Shown piece after piece: positions 13,301 to 26,600 of a stretch of 60,000 nt of DNA. The position numbers and the translations under genes are program-made. The first letter of the stretch is position 1, and each line of letters starts with the position of its first letter. This DNA is from Takakia lepidozioides (taxonomy: Eukaryota > Streptophyta > Takakiopsida > Takakiales > Takakiaceae): positions 66,074,756 to 66,134,755 of the forward strand of contig CM060731.1 in the NCBI GenBank assembly GCA_030704615.1. Reading direction: 5' to 3'. The notes under the pieces are model-generated. The model was not told the origin of the DNA. It saw nothing but the letters and a program-made list of their open reading frames with translations, and did no database searches.

Positions 13301-15765
13301 AAATTGCCGACAGGGAGTCTTCAACTCTGTCTGTCTTGTCTGTGTCTTATTTCTTCTGAAAAAGTCCATGGCATCCAGCGGATAAGCAAGAGAGAAGTAG
13401 GCTTGAGCAGTTCCGAGGTACATCCCGTGTGAACAAGTGTGGGTACTTGAGCTGTGCACGAGCCCACATGTGGGCCTTAACTCTCTCATTACTAAACTCC
13501 CAAATCTCACAGCCCGCTCTACTTTGCTGATTTCACTAGATCTGGGATCCCAGCAGGAAACATGGGCACGCACATTGAGGAAGGGGTCCACGCAGAGAGG
13601 CTGGAGTACCTCGGATTTGAATGGAGTCTTCAGAGTCTTCACAATCCGCAAATGCACGGTCCCACATTCCTAGAATCCACTTTGATGGGAGCCTATAGCC
13701 CAGGAATGCTACTACCGAATCCATCCATGCAGATTAGTGCTGTGTCCAACTAATGCCGCACGCTGCATATGCAGTCAGATTCCAGAGCGGACAAATTCGC
13801 CCCAGGAAAATAGGGTCCGTGTCCAGAAACCTGGCCCGCATGATTCCCGCCACTGTCATCAAGGCAGACCAGCAAGGTTGTGTGCATGCAGACTCTGTGA
13901 GTCACGCGAGTGACGACAAAGATCTCGTGAGACTAAAATACAGAAAGAAAAACCCAGAAAGGGATCTCGATCCGCAGGCTAGACTCGAAAGTATGGTCTA
14001 CTGATCTTTTTTTGAAAAAATTTGTTATTTGGATACTAGGTAGATCTTCGTCTGGATCACTACTATATGATAGACAAGTTGTTGCAATATCTACTTACCC
14101 AATGAGCGGAAAGAATGATGCTAATCCGTGAGAGGTGAGGTGAGGTGAGGTCCGTGGAAGTCTAGTCTACCAAGGGCGATCCTCTAGTAGATCTTCAATC
14201 TTTCCGGACTCCAGTTCCGAGATGTTACGGTCATTGATCATTGGGCGGAGCGACTGTGCAGTTGCATGTCATTGATCACCTCGGTACGGTGGGTGGTTTT
14301 AAGCTTTTATGCACGATAGCTTTTATGCATGGTTTATGTTTCAAGTTGAAACCGACAGTCAACTCTCTCAGTCTCTGACTGTACAAAGGGTCCTTTTAGT
14401 TGAATCGCATGTGACTCAGACAAAGCTAGCCTGGAGTAGCTTTCCATCTTGAGAAGGGATGCAGACTCCAGAGCAAAGTCCGGATGGAATGACTTTCCCA
14501 CGCTTGATATTTGTGGATTTCGATGTGCAGAGCAAATCTCTCTAGGGGCCAGCTCTTTGCCAGTTGGCTTTGCTTTGATTATTCCCCTGAGACGTGGTTC
14601 AAGCTTTGAAATCCTCTCTTTTATTGGACGTGTGCTCGTCTGCGCATAAAGTTTGCGGAATGCTGCGCCCTCGTTTCATGGGTACGAGATGCGGAAGTTG
14701 CCTACTCATCTCCCGGTGAACTTTTAGTCTACTTTGTTTATGGAGGTGTACAGTGTACAGCTCCTGGTGTGGGCCCAGGAGCATACTCGATTCCCAACAG
14801 TAATGCCATGAGATTGCTGATTCCCACAAGAACTAAGGGGAAAGAAGAATCAACCATGTCACACCTCTGAGGACATACAAAATGTCGTCAGAACACAAAT
14901 CTTCTCCCTTGACTAACACGCCATGTTTGCGTAAAGTAAACAGTACCACTAGGAATCTTGAAGCTTGCTTACATTCTGGAATCGGTTGGCGGTTTGGCCG
15001 GGTCCCCAGTTCTCCTCTTTCAATTTTTGGAGCCTCTGATTTCAATATCTACCTGTTGACTTCCTTGGCCGTCTTTTCCCATGAAGATCCCTCTTAACAA
15101 CAGTTTTCATTGGAGATTTAGTTCCGATCTGAGGGTGGAAGGCCAGGCTGCACATGACATTAGCTGCCAGAGAAGAATCAGATTTCAGGTAGCTACCAGA
15201 TCAAAGTAGTTGTAGAGTGAAAAAAAAATTCTTTCTAAGCAAAAGAGGGTCCTTCTAGACTTGCTTTCCAGCTCCTCCCAATCATAGAACTCATGTGGTT
15301 ACTATCTGCCAAGAAGCAGTTTGAAAGAAAAATCATTCTTTCCTGCGCAGGAGGAAGAAACCCCATTGGTGAAATAAGTGGTCATGCAGAAGGCATTCAC
15401 TGAGCGAAATCCACTCCTAGCAAGACTTATTTTGAAACCCCATGTTGCAACTTGGTGTCTTAGCCATCTACAGCGATAAACACATGTAGCGGGCATTAAA
15501 TAGTTTAGTTTCTTGTGTGGCAAAAAGTTTGGAGTGTCAGCATGATGTGCGTTGCTGAAAGATTGTGGGCTTGTCCTGGGCAATTCTTTTCAGGCTCCAA
15601 AGAGTCCACGAGGATGCTGTAGCATCCACTGTGATTTAGTCTCCAATTGTGTATGTCAGCTTGAGGATGGACCCTTCACAAGGGAACCATCCATCATGTT
15701 CTTTTGGGGGGGAGGCTCAACCTCAAAGTTGGCACTTGACCAATATGAAGCAGGTCCATTTGTGG
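13301..15765. other. Intergenic DNA downstream of the TBL gene
   Basis: No gene recognised on either strand. Short simple repeat of GAGGT near 14131-14150. The open frames here (for example 13118-13657 minus) have no family motifs and end in A/T-rich runs, so they look like chance frames. Confidence 0.4.
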
Positions 15766-18188
15766 TCATTTTTCCAAGCTTGAGCTACCCACTTTTGCTT
15801 TCAGATGTTGCATAATCATGGTAGCCAGCATGTCCACCCAAATGTCAGGCAGACCAGGGAGGCACCAATGTAAACAATCCTGGCCCCACACAGTCTGGGC
15901 ATCTTTGCTCCCTAGCCAGATGGAAGGATGAGCATCAGCTCGGAATTCACTCATCAAGGCCACGTCCAACAATTTCATGCTTGTAATGCCTTGCATGGCA
16001 TGCTTGATCAAGTGATTTACCTCGCGCTCTTCACGGTTCACCCCTCCATTTGCAGGTTCAAACAACGCCTCCACCTACGGGGCACATGCTGCCTATAGTA
16101 ACTTACCTTTTGAATACCATTACTGCTGTTCCAAAAACCTCAAGTGTCCAAACTGATTGCAGCTTCAGATGTAAATAACAGGGCACCCTTGATGTTGCTT
16201 ATGACTCCCTCACACTACTCAACTTTTTCGACAGCAGATTCTTGAAAAGGCAATGAAGTTAAAGGTGGGTTTCATAACGACGCCAAACTACGTCACTCCA
16301 CCAAGTTGAGGCAGTGGAGCAGACTGTGGCTTACCTACAGCTGGGCTATAGCATCATGAGAAAAAAGTGGTGCTGCATTTCCATTGGGGTAATCTCCTAC
16401 AGATACAGCTCTAAGCTTTCAAATATGCTCTTTACCCTGGCCTTCCTTACCACATGAGATCCCCATATTGCACCAAAGAATTATGAATCTCCGATGATGA
16501 ATCAAGGGTGCAGGCTGTACCTGGGTGCTGTTCAAAAGCAGGGAGCTAGTGCAGCTTCCATTCTGGTTCCAATCACCACCCTGAAAATGGCGAGGTGTTT
16601 GCAAGCGCCACACCTTCAACACAGTTGTTGGCACCTTGCGCTCAATGTATTGCATGGTGCTCTCAAGAACTGCAGCCAATCCCTCTCGTAGGCCCAAAGG
16701 TGGCAGCACTGGCTTCCCTCCCTTGAAAAATAGCAGAGGCATTTCCTTAGGGAACTTGGCCTGTTCCCACCTGATCAGGCTCCACACCGACCAGACCAAA
16801 TCATGCCTTGTACAGCTCTCTTCCACAAAACTCCACAGGCTTTGAAATCCAAGTCCAGCCTGTCTAACACCTCACCTCTAACATCTACATCAGCAGTGCC
16901 TTGCATCCTGATGCACCTTTTTTATCATTGAGATACAGGAAAGCCAAAATCCCCAAAAAATTAGGGAGCTCGCAAACTGGACTGAAACGAAGGAAAGCAT
17001 GTGCAACATGCCAGTGGGAAAGGACTAATCACCAATGCCCAGTGTTGAAAACAAAAACATCATAGAAATCAATGGCATAAAGCCAATCAGCAGCTGGCCG
17101 ATCAATATCCACGCGGTACCCTGTCTTGAAGCCTAGCTTCTCTAACGGTCCACCGGGGTCCCCTGCCATCCATCTTCCTCCCAACAAGCACAGCTATCTG
17201 TCATTCTGCCTTCCTTCACTTACCTCTCCCAGAACTTTTTCTCATGACTATAGAACACTCGGTATTCCTTCTCCCTCCTGCAACAACCATCTGGATAGAA
17301 CTGGACCTATTACATCTAACATTACACAGACAACCAGATGATTATTGAACTTTGCAAAACATTCAAGAGTGTAATACACGAACGCCCCACAAAATCAATA
17401 ACGTCGTAGAAGCTACCTCATAACTTAGTGTGATCATTATGAAGACTGCAAAGGATGCCTCAACAATTACGACGAGGGAGTTGGTATGTCTGTGACTAGG
17501 AGAGAGAATGAGAGCCTCACTTTTGATAGTCGGAAAGGAGCACAGCCCGATGGTATGCGACAGTCACATTGAAGCCTGGGAAGAATGCTCCTCTCCAAGC
17601 CCTTCTCCTCTTCCATCTCTTTGCTTTTCCATCAGCTGTGCTCAGTATACAAAGCAAAGAAATCATGAGATTTTCATTCAAAGAATCACCCACGAAGGCC
17701 AGTTTCATATTTCTCACGGTGCTTAGAAAAGAATAAGGTTCGATCCCAGGCAGACTGCAATGCTTCGGCACCCATCTCCATTGAGAAATCCTTTCCATCC
17801 CGGGTTTTTTGTTCTTCCCACAATTCCAGGCATTCCTCTGAAACAAACAATATTTGGAGTAGAGAGGCTTCCTGTAAGAATCCAACTTCCAGTGGCCCAC
17901 ACTAAAATCGCACGATGGGACCTCATTGCTCAGTTCCCTAGCTTGCTCCTCCTCACCTGGTCCACCGTCATCCCTGTGTTTCGATACCTTCCCTACGTTT
18001 TCCTCCCCGTCATCATCAACCCCAGGTTCCTCTGAAGATGCATCTTCCCAGGACGGGCCCTCTGCAGCCGCAGCAATTTCCACCTCAACAAACGGACTTG
18101 AGTAGGAAGTCGGGAGGAACCGCCGAAAGACGCCAGAACAGGAGAGTGCAAGTAGCAATAGGAGCACGGCAGCTGCAAGCGCCCGCAT
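15766..18188 (-). CDS. TBL: TRICHOME BIREFRINGENCE-LIKE (PMR5N/PC-esterase) protein, probable polysaccharide O-acetyltransferase
   Basis: Golgi type II membrane protein family that O-acetylates cell-wall polysaccharides. Exons 18188-17521, 17173-17033, 16770-16521 and 16074-15766 sum to 1368 nt (455 aa), with phases 2, 2, 0. The start is the ATG at 18188 (MRALAAAVLLLLLAL), followed by a hydrophobic anchor at about residues 3-17 and an acidic stem. The PMR5N domain starts near residue 93 (CDFSVGHWKLD) and ends with PKHCSLPGIEP. The catalytic GDS motif is at about 167-169 (FVGDSLNENL). NTGHWW spans the exon 2/3 junction; RLQTPRHFQGGDWNQNGSC follows. The second catalytic motif DCLH is at about 419-422 in QDCLHWCLPGLPD. 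The pattern resembles the TBL12/13-type clade. The exon 2 acceptor (AAG at 17174-17176) is weak and chosen by phase and alignment; a more typical CAG nearby would break the frame. Confidence 0.93.
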
Positions 18189-19307
18189 ATCGCAACTCAC
18201 AAAGCAAGTCTCATCTAGTTTTGTTTCATGTTCCTCGTCGTCTTCTTCTTCCTCCGCCTTCTTGTACCACCAACCTCACAAACCCCACATTTCAATCGAT
18301 ATGTACTGTTGTGCACAGCAATGAAGCCGGGCTCACATTGCTTTGCCTGTGTGTGGACTGAGGACACATCACTTCTTGGCTACCTACCCATTGAATGTGA
18401 TGCAAGAGAGCAAGGACGAGGATCCGGATTACAGCAATGCAGTATGCTCTGCTTGAGTTCTCAGTTACACAACACTTGCACGAACTGCCAAGACGCAATC
18501 CAGATTGTGAAACATCCCTTTGGGCCCATGCCTCTGAGCAGCGCGTAATAAGACTGGTGAAGAAGAGTAGGTGAAGGGCTGGCATGTAGACAACCTACTG
18601 GTCTTGAATGTGAAGCCTCATTTGTTGATAACAAGTGATGTGCAATTTTCAGATGGTGCACACAAAAGATCTTAACTGGAGGTGGAGCAGAGATGATACT
18701 GCCTTCCACAGTGTCATGCAGTACTCATGAGCCTGCAAAATAAGAATGGTGAAAGCCCTTGATGAAGGTGCCCAACCTTCCAGCCAAAGCCCGGTGTACA
18801 CACTACACACTCTGGCCAGCAGGGTACACAACCCTGTCAGAGATGGGCTCTGTTTTAACAATCAACTACATACCCTCCACATCTTTACAGAATTTCAGGA
18901 ACCATTGACCACTGTTGACACCAAAGAGGCCCCTTGGGTACCCTTTATTGCCAGGAATCAACACTCTTCAGGCTACCACTACTGTCTGATTGTTAAGTTC
19001 CAGAATTGGATCTCTTTATTTGTAAGAGGCTCTAAAGACACAATACACCTAAAGAAGCTTTCACCAACGGGGTGGGAACGCTTTGGAAGCTTGGTTGTGA
19101 AGTGCTCAGGGTGAGATATGTTCCATTGACAGGCACCCAATACTCTAACAAAGCTCTGTACAAGGGATACAGAGGCGCTTCAGTTGGTGGACATGTACTG
19201 CTTGCATAGATTTCCACCTGCATTTGCTACAAGTGGGGCACTTTGACAAGAAAATCAAGAACAACATGAAGACTGTCATAACAGGTTCTCTGTGTTGCAA
19301 GGTCTAA
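18189..19307. other. Spacer between hyccin 3' end and TBL 5' end
   Basis: Minus-strand promoter and 5' leader of the TBL gene plus the 3' flank of the hyccin gene. CT- and GA-rich patches occur just upstream of the TBL start (for example 18228-18265). No further gene seen. Confidence 0.4.
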
Positions 19308-22300
19308 CTACATTAAAGCCACGGTAGCAGTATGTGTTGCTCTAAGCCCAGCTGCATCCAATCGCAACAGGCTGCGTGAAGCCAGAATTGCCTCTGGGAC
19401 CAAGTCGTGAGAAGCCCGTGCAAACACGGCACGGGCAGCCCCTGCTGCCGCCGCCTTGCTTTCTGATGTACTTAAAGGTCCCATCAGACAATGCCCAAGC
19501 ACCTTAAAAACAGGCCGCAATACATCCAATTCCAGGGGCACTCTTGGGGCTTCTTTATCCTCGTCCAGACATTGAACCTCCCCAACTTGATTGGACTTGT
19601 GATTGTCGGGTGGTGGTGAATCGCAAGGTTCGGCTCCAACTGTAGATGCAGCATCTGACAACACATATCAAGCAATTTTGTTATACATACCAGCTATTTC
19701 AAGCACTACACACACAGGGAGAGAGAAACAGGGCAGAATAGTACCGGAAAAGTTTTGGTCTGTTGTTGCTGCCTCCCCAGGCTCTCCTCGTGAAGTTTGG
19801 GAAGAAGGCTGTGCCACAAGCTGGTCTGTTGTTGCTGCCTTGCCAGGCTCTCCTGAAGTGTGGGAAAGAGGCTGCTCCAAAAGCTGGTTGTCAGCAGGAA
19901 CTGGCTCCCACACGGTCGTCGCAATTCCAATCTCTGGAACTGGCTGAACACCCTCCAGCTGAACAGATGTTATACCAAGGGGAGATTTCACTGCTAGTTT
20001 TGCTATAGTATCCACCTCTTGTGCCCAAGAGCATCCCTGCATGGCCCAGCTGTCCCCAGCACACCACCCACCATAAAATTTTGTAAAGTTAGTTGAAGGG
20101 AAAGTTGAAATTGGTGAATTAAATGATTACAATCCAGGAGATGCTTCTAACTTACACATCAGGGTGTCGACAGGAGAATAACCTTGATCACAAAGCTTCC
20201 CGAACGTTGCAATGACCATAAGAAACTGCAACTAGAAATTGTCACACATTTCAAAGAAGGGTTACACAAGTTGTGTAGTGTCTGCAACCTAAATTTTCCA
20301 AACCCATGTAGAGACACACAGCCTCCCCTTGTAAAATAGGGACATTAAGTCAAGCTTTGCTTTTACAGGCATCACTCCAGAGTTGACGTGAGTGTCAGTG
20401 CAAGCAACTAAAATTTCCAAACCTATGTAGACATATTAGAGAGAGACACATACCCACCTGGTGACATAGTGACATAAGTCAAGCTTTGCTTTTACAGGCA
20501 TCACTGCAATTCTTCTCCAAAATAGTTCCAAAGCCACTCCTACAACCGATGCCCTTTTTGTACTCTTCACTGCTACTTGTGGTTCCAGGGCTGGAGCAAG
20601 TAAGTTGACTTGCTGCAGTGCAGGCACAGACAGAGAAAGGTCTTACTAGACAGTGCAAGCACACATAGAAATACAGAGAGGGTTGGAGGGGACGTGAATG
20701 TACAAAGTGATAAAGTATCCCATCGGAGATAAGCACCTACATCCTGATCCAAAGGTTTATAAGATTCCCTTTATCTACAAATATGAGAAGAACTACATAT
20801 CAATTGTCATCTGCTCTTGAACTGAGCCTCACTTACCTAGCATCATATAGATTCATCAAGAGTCCAAAACATACTGGATGGGAAGTAGAAGTACGCGAGG
20901 AGTTGCCCGGAGAATGGTAGAGGCTGGGCTCTGCAAGGTTTGGGATGTTGATCACAAGTGGCCGTCCCCCTCGAGATTTGGTCTCTGCTGCATGTAGTGC
21001 CAACAACACTGCCTCAAAACCTGCCAGGTCCCAACTGTTTCTTAGCAACCACCTACAAATTATGGTTTGACAATGATAGAAGTGAAACTCCTGTCATCAA
21101 GACTGGATGCACAATAATCAGTAAGTTGATTTATCAAACACAGAAGATCATGACTCCTTAATCTAGTGACAATAAGGTAGTTTTCAACATGAGATCGCAT
21201 TTTGCAGCCACGGTGCTCAAGAGCCCCTCACTAGACAGACCAGCCTGCAAATCTGGCAAGTAGCTGAAATCCACCCCTGCTTGATTCCAAACCATTCAGA
21301 ATGGAGAATACCAAGATAAGATTTTCCACTCTCAACATTGTGTGCACGCTCTCTTTCATTCACAGACTCTGCAGGAGTGCAGACCCTCAAAAACTCTGAG
21401 AACTTCTTGAGATCCAAAGCTGCCCTTGAAATTCATTAGAAAGTAGGGGATAAAACAGGCCAAAAACCAGTTCGAGGACACTTCATAGACCTGCAAGGGG
21501 CTCGTCAGGGCAGCTTGATACCCTGGCCAAATAGACCCCACATAGAGTTGGTATGAATCGCAAAACCACTGCTTGTAATTCTATATCCTGCAGTTGGTAG
21601 GTATCGAACAACCATTGGCACACCTTATCATTTCCCTGCTTCCACATAGTCAAGAATGTGATATTAGGGCGAGACTCAGAGGAAACCAGAGGAGACGAGG
21701 GTGGCAGTATCTTGCAATGTTTCCTGTAGAACAGACAGTCTACACAAATCAAATATCCCCAGAAACTTGCAGAAGACAGCATTGAGCTAGACAAGGTCAC
21801 CTGTTAAACCCTATCGCGGGCTCAACAGAGAAATATTGTGTAGATCTACATCTAAATGCCAGACAACGCGCGAGCGTTTGTGAGATACGAAATCCTCGAG
21901 ATTGCCCGTCCTGTAAAGCTATTGTCTTCCTTCACAGTCACGAACCCAGTTAACCAGATTTTTACTGTTACGGCCTCCCTCCCTACATCCTTAACGTGGC
22001 TACATGGTCTATAACAGAGAATTGCAGTGTAGGAACCAGCTAATCCTCAGTTCAAATTACGAATCTGTTTGATAGGAAGATACAAGGACCAGAGCAGTAG
22101 ATGACTAATGCTAACCTTTCCAGAAGAAGGGTCGACAAGCTTCTTAGTGACAAGGTCAGCCACCTTCTCATCACGTAGTAACAGATCCTTGGCGGTCTTA
22201 TCAGATGCCTGTATACAGAACCCAGTCAGCTAGAACCCCTCTCGATCCCACCAACGCAAATGTAGGCAAACAACATCACACATTCTGGATCCAGTGCCTG

Positions 22301-22518
22301 GAATTGCAAACACAGTGCGGAGAGTGATAAAAGTTTGATCGCCACATGAAAGAACACGACGATCCTCTAGCAAGTTGCAGCTATATCACCTGCAGAGCTT
22401 CAAAGGCGTCGAAATGGCCCAGCAATGTGGCCAGGGCCACAATCCGCTCACGCGACTTCAGCATGGGCCTTTGATCTACACCTGGCTTCGCCATAGACTT
22501 ATGATTTACACCTGGCAT
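19308..22518 (-). CDS. HYC: Hyccin/FAM126 homologue, PI4-kinase alpha complex subunit
   Basis: Plant hyccins scaffold PI4K-alpha1 with the TTC7-like and EFR3-like subunits at the plasma membrane. Exons on the minus strand: 22518-22390 (ATG start), 22208-22116, 21635-21491, 21020-20837, about 20616-20454, 20225-20156, about 20030-19745 and 19654-19308. Junctions for the first four exons and the last one keep phase. Landmarks: DPSSGK joined to GNDKVCQWLFDTYQ, then LRFIPTLCGVYLARV, then LAGFEAVLLALHAAETKSR and INIPNLAEPSLYHSP, then RASVVGVALELFWRRI, and a C-terminal CLMGPL...ARASHDLVPEAILASRSLL. The linker exon at 19745-20030 has two imperfect 21-22 residue repeats ending GEPG(K/E)AATTDQ. The 5' edges of the exons near 20616 and 20030 are uncertain because simple acceptors there do not match phase; a small exon may be missed. 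Confidence 0.88.
20284..20514. repeat. Direct duplication including the 3' part of a hyccin exon
   Basis: A segment ending AAGTCAAGCTTTGCTTTTAC, followed by AGGCATCACT, occurs at 20347-20376 and again at 20476-20505, offset 129 bp. Upstream parts of both copies also match (TTTCCAAACC..ATGTAGA). The copy at higher coordinates overlaps the hyccin exon encoding MPVKAKLDLCHYV; the other lies in the adjoining intron and has lost the donor site. Confidence 0.7.
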
Positions 22519-23640
22519 TGCTTTCCCCCAGTCCACGTACTTCACCAAGAATCCCACAAAACGATCTCTGGAGTGCAGCCAGATTTTGAAGCCCCCACAA
22601 AATCACACTTCTGCTGTAACACTCGAAAGACAACAAAAGCGGAGATGGAGCCTACACTCTGCAATCCTGCAAACCCTCCGACATATCCTTTGCTACTCGA
22701 TCATTCCACGAGGAAATCCATACTATTCTGAGTGTCTGAGCTGGCCCACCTCTGAAGGGATAGTACAAAGCCAGAAATACCAATGGGGCTTGTATGTATA
22801 CAAGTAGGCACCTTCTCTTTTTGAAGATGGACTGTAATAAGGAAGCTTCCTTACAGTCCATTTGAAGTTGGAAAACTGGGCTGAGCTGTAAGGAAGATTT
22901 TGTTCCAGAGTGTGCCTCCTTAAATTTGCAGTATGAAGAATTCTTAACTTACTCTTTGCTATAGAATGAACGGACTGCCCAGCAGAGGTGCTGAGGAGCT
23001 GGTGAAATACCTACCTATACACAATACCCTGGCAAACAAAATCTTTGGCAGGCATGGTACAATGTGCATGAAGAGTCATGCTTCAGCTGGCAACCTGATG
23101 GGCAGATTTAGATTGCTGACAGACAGGAGTCAGGACATAGTTATATCATCTTTAACTTGTACTCAACGCAGGCCTTGTGCTGCTCATTGCCAAAAACTTA
23201 TCAGCTAACCCCATATCAAAGATGGATCCACAAACCATGTGGGTGAGATTGTTGTCCATTTACTTGCATTAGTAGTTATTACTACCACGTCTAAGCACTT
23301 TTCAAACATACATGTAGGCAGGAATCCAACAACTTGTCCGCTGCCGTTTCAGTATCATAAGGAAAAGAAGGATACTACTGGACACAATCACCACACTTGT
23401 GTGCATTTTCAGCTCACCAACTTTTTCACAAGCTAGCTGCTGCACTTACTTGAAATGCACCCACAAAAAGCAACCTTAAGAAATGCAGGAAACAGTCAGT
23501 GCCCTCCCATTTTCAGTTGCTCTAGTTCATTCATGACTTGCAATACCCCAAAGGGGGCGGTACCTGCAAAGGGAAGAGGCTCTTGTTTACGCTAACATCA
23601 GTTGGTGTGATGTATCTCTCTGAATTGCAATACCATCAGG
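22519..23640. other. Spacer between the protease 3' end and hyccin 5' end
   Basis: Contains the hyccin promoter/leader on the minus strand. The hyccin frame stays open for about 31 codons upstream of the chosen ATG (to a TGA near 22611), so a longer N-terminus is possible. No other gene recognised. Confidence 0.4.
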
Positions 23641-26600
23641 TTATGAGAAGGTTTGTATAAATGCTGTTTGTGTTGACAAAGATAGGATAAACCTAGTGCC
23701 CTTGAAGATGTTCAGACCTAGTATGACATTGCAATTGACTAAGGACATTGCTGGCAATTCCCCGATGGCAAACTGCACTCTTTTGAACACCACATTTTTC
23801 TTTTCTTGGTCTGCAACCATAGTTACATCAATGAAAGCATTAGAGAATGGCAAGCGTTGGCCTCCAACTCCAATCCCTGCGAATCCTGCTGCCCCAATTT
23901 CCTGGAAGAATGTTCCATTACAGTCATTTTAGGAAAGAAAGTGACAGCTCCTGGCCAACTCATTTCTCTACGAAGACTTCAAAGCTAAGGAAAGCTAATG
24001 AAAGTGGAAAGCACCTTCCATCATAAGCACCTACCCCCACCCTCCAAGGAACTGAAATTCAAATCTTGTATCAAAACAACATAACTTTTCTGTTAGACTA
24101 AAGAGTGTCAAAAAGAGACAACTTACCATGGTTGCCCCTGCAGACTTGGCAACACGTGGGCTAGTAACACTCAAGGAAGATCCCAGGTCCACAATAGCCA
24201 TTTGTCTATTTGCTCCTCCTAAATCCACCTGTAACGCACACATATAAGTGAAAGTTCTGTTGTGACTAGCCACAAAATATCTTCAATGAATGTCTGTCCA
24301 ACTGAAAAAAAGTGGGCTCATGAAAGGCAGGTCCAGTCACCTGGAGTCCAGGCAATGCATATGTGCTAGACGAGATGGCTAGCCTTCCCATGCCGTGCAT
24401 GTCACAGTCTCCCCGGATGGCTGCCCCTCCCTCATAGAAAGCTATCTGCTCCTTTGGGAAGTCGAACTCAACATCAAACTGAGAGAGGACATTGAGACCC
24501 AAGATGCCAGCAATTGAGGAACTCAGTCCTGTGTTGGCAAGGTCAATTATCACTGCCTGCATGTAAGATTGCATGTGAGCATCTTGATTTAAGTGGAGGC
24601 AGAGATGAATGGGTTTGTGCTGTGCCCTGGTCTCTATTTTCCAAGAATCCTGGAGGGTCTTTAAATGTCAGGACAATAGGACTTGAGACATTGGCAAAGG
24701 CAAATAGCAATGAGCCTAGCTTGACAATCACTTCATCGTCAAAAGCTATGCAATTTGAAGTAGACAAGCAGGCTTCTCGATTTACAGGAGCATTACATGA
24801 AGTGAGGCTATACCGTCACTGGCTTGCAACGGTGGCCCCCAATTATGAATGGAGGAAGAAGGACTTCACGCGTGTCAACGCCTCCATCCCCCATACCTCC
24901 AAGTCCACGAGAAATCTTCCCTTCCCCTGGTGAAATTCCAAGCTTGCCATGAGCTACCGAAGGGCTTACAACAGTAGTGCTGCTGCCAGTGTCGAGCAAA
25001 AAATCAAATGGTCCCTTGTTACCAATGATGACTTGGATCAATATATACTCTTTAGGTGATGTCATTGTGCTTTTAAGCTTTCGCATTGGCATACGGACTA
25101 GTGCCTCATCCACAAGTTTTTCTGCTGGAGCTGTCTCAGAATTCGTCCCATTTGACAACTGGACAGTTGCAAGGCGCCTTACAAGCTCCTCTTTTTCGAA
25201 ACAGTCCCCATATGCAACACCTGCACAGAACAACAGGTGGTTCTTCAGCTGACAGCTTTCTTTGTTTCTATCTTGTCTATACATGACTGAGTTTCACTCA
25301 TTCCTTCCTGACTTAGTGTCTCTCTCCCTCTCTCTGAACCTCTTTCCAGACATGGGTGAGGACCTTAAGGATGATCTGAGAGGCCTACCTACCCTTGGCA
25401 CTGTACTGACATCTAAAACCGGGGGGGGTCTACCTTTGAACAATAAACAGATGCAGAGAGGAAAGGGAGATTGTGAACGGCCAATGTGCAGGCGGACTGA
25501 AGACAATATCCAATTTCTGATACAATGTTCAGGGTATTCTCATCAGAGAGCAACTCTCTTCAGGATCATCAAGAACATCGTCCCTGCACCTCTGTTCACC
25601 AACTTTCAAAATCTTCCAGACATGGGTGAGGACCTTAAGGATGATCTGAGAGGCCTACCTACCCTTGGCACTGTACTGACATCTAAAACCGGGGGGGTCT
25701 ACCTTTGAACAATAAACAGATGCAGAGAGGAAAGGGAGATTGTGAACGGCCAATGTGCAGGCGGACTGAAGACAATATCCAATTTCTGATACAATGTTCA
25801 GGGTATTCTCATCAGAGAGCAACTCTCTTCAGGATCATCAAGAACATCGTCCCTGCACCTCTGTTCACCAACTTTCAAAATCTTCCAGACATGGGTGAGG
25901 ACCTTAAGGATGATCTGAGAGGCCTACCTACCCTTGGCACTGTACTGACATCTAAAACCGGGGGGTCTACCTTTGAACAATAAACAGATGCAGAGAGGAA
26001 AGGGAGATTGTGAACGGCCAATGTGCAGGCGGACTGAAGACAATATCCAATTTCTGATACAATGTTCAGGGTATTCTCATCAGAGAGCAACTCTCTTCAG
26101 GATCATCAAGAACATCGTCCCTGCACCTCTGTTCACCAACTTTCAAAATCTTCCAGACATGGGTGAGGACCTTAAGGATGATCTGAGAGGCCTACCTACC
26201 CTTGGCACTGTACTGACATCTAAAACCGGGGGGGTCTACCTTTGAACAATAAACAGATGCAGAGAGGAAAGGGAGATTGTGAACGGCCAATGTGCAGGCG
26301 GACTGAAGACAATATCCAATTTCTGATACAATGTTCAGGATATTCTCATCAGAGAGCAACTCTCTTCAGGATCATCAAGAACATCGTCCCTGCACCTCTG
26401 TTCACCAACTTTCAAAATCTTGAGGCTGAGCCTAAAGCCCTGCCCCTGTTGGCGTCTCATTGCTGCAAAGTTCACACACAGCAGATTGATGCTTGTGTGA
26501 AGGGATTTCTAGAGGTAATCTGAAAAGCCCCAGCCAATTGTTTATACGAAGGTAAGTCCCCCTACTGGAGTGAAACCCTCACAATAGTAGTGTCTGTGCC

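Noticed and set aside
25344-26421. CRISPR-like or protein-coding repeat array
   Set aside because: Units are 268-270 bp without spacers, in a plant intron, and frames break at each copy. It is a transposon-derived tandem repeat.
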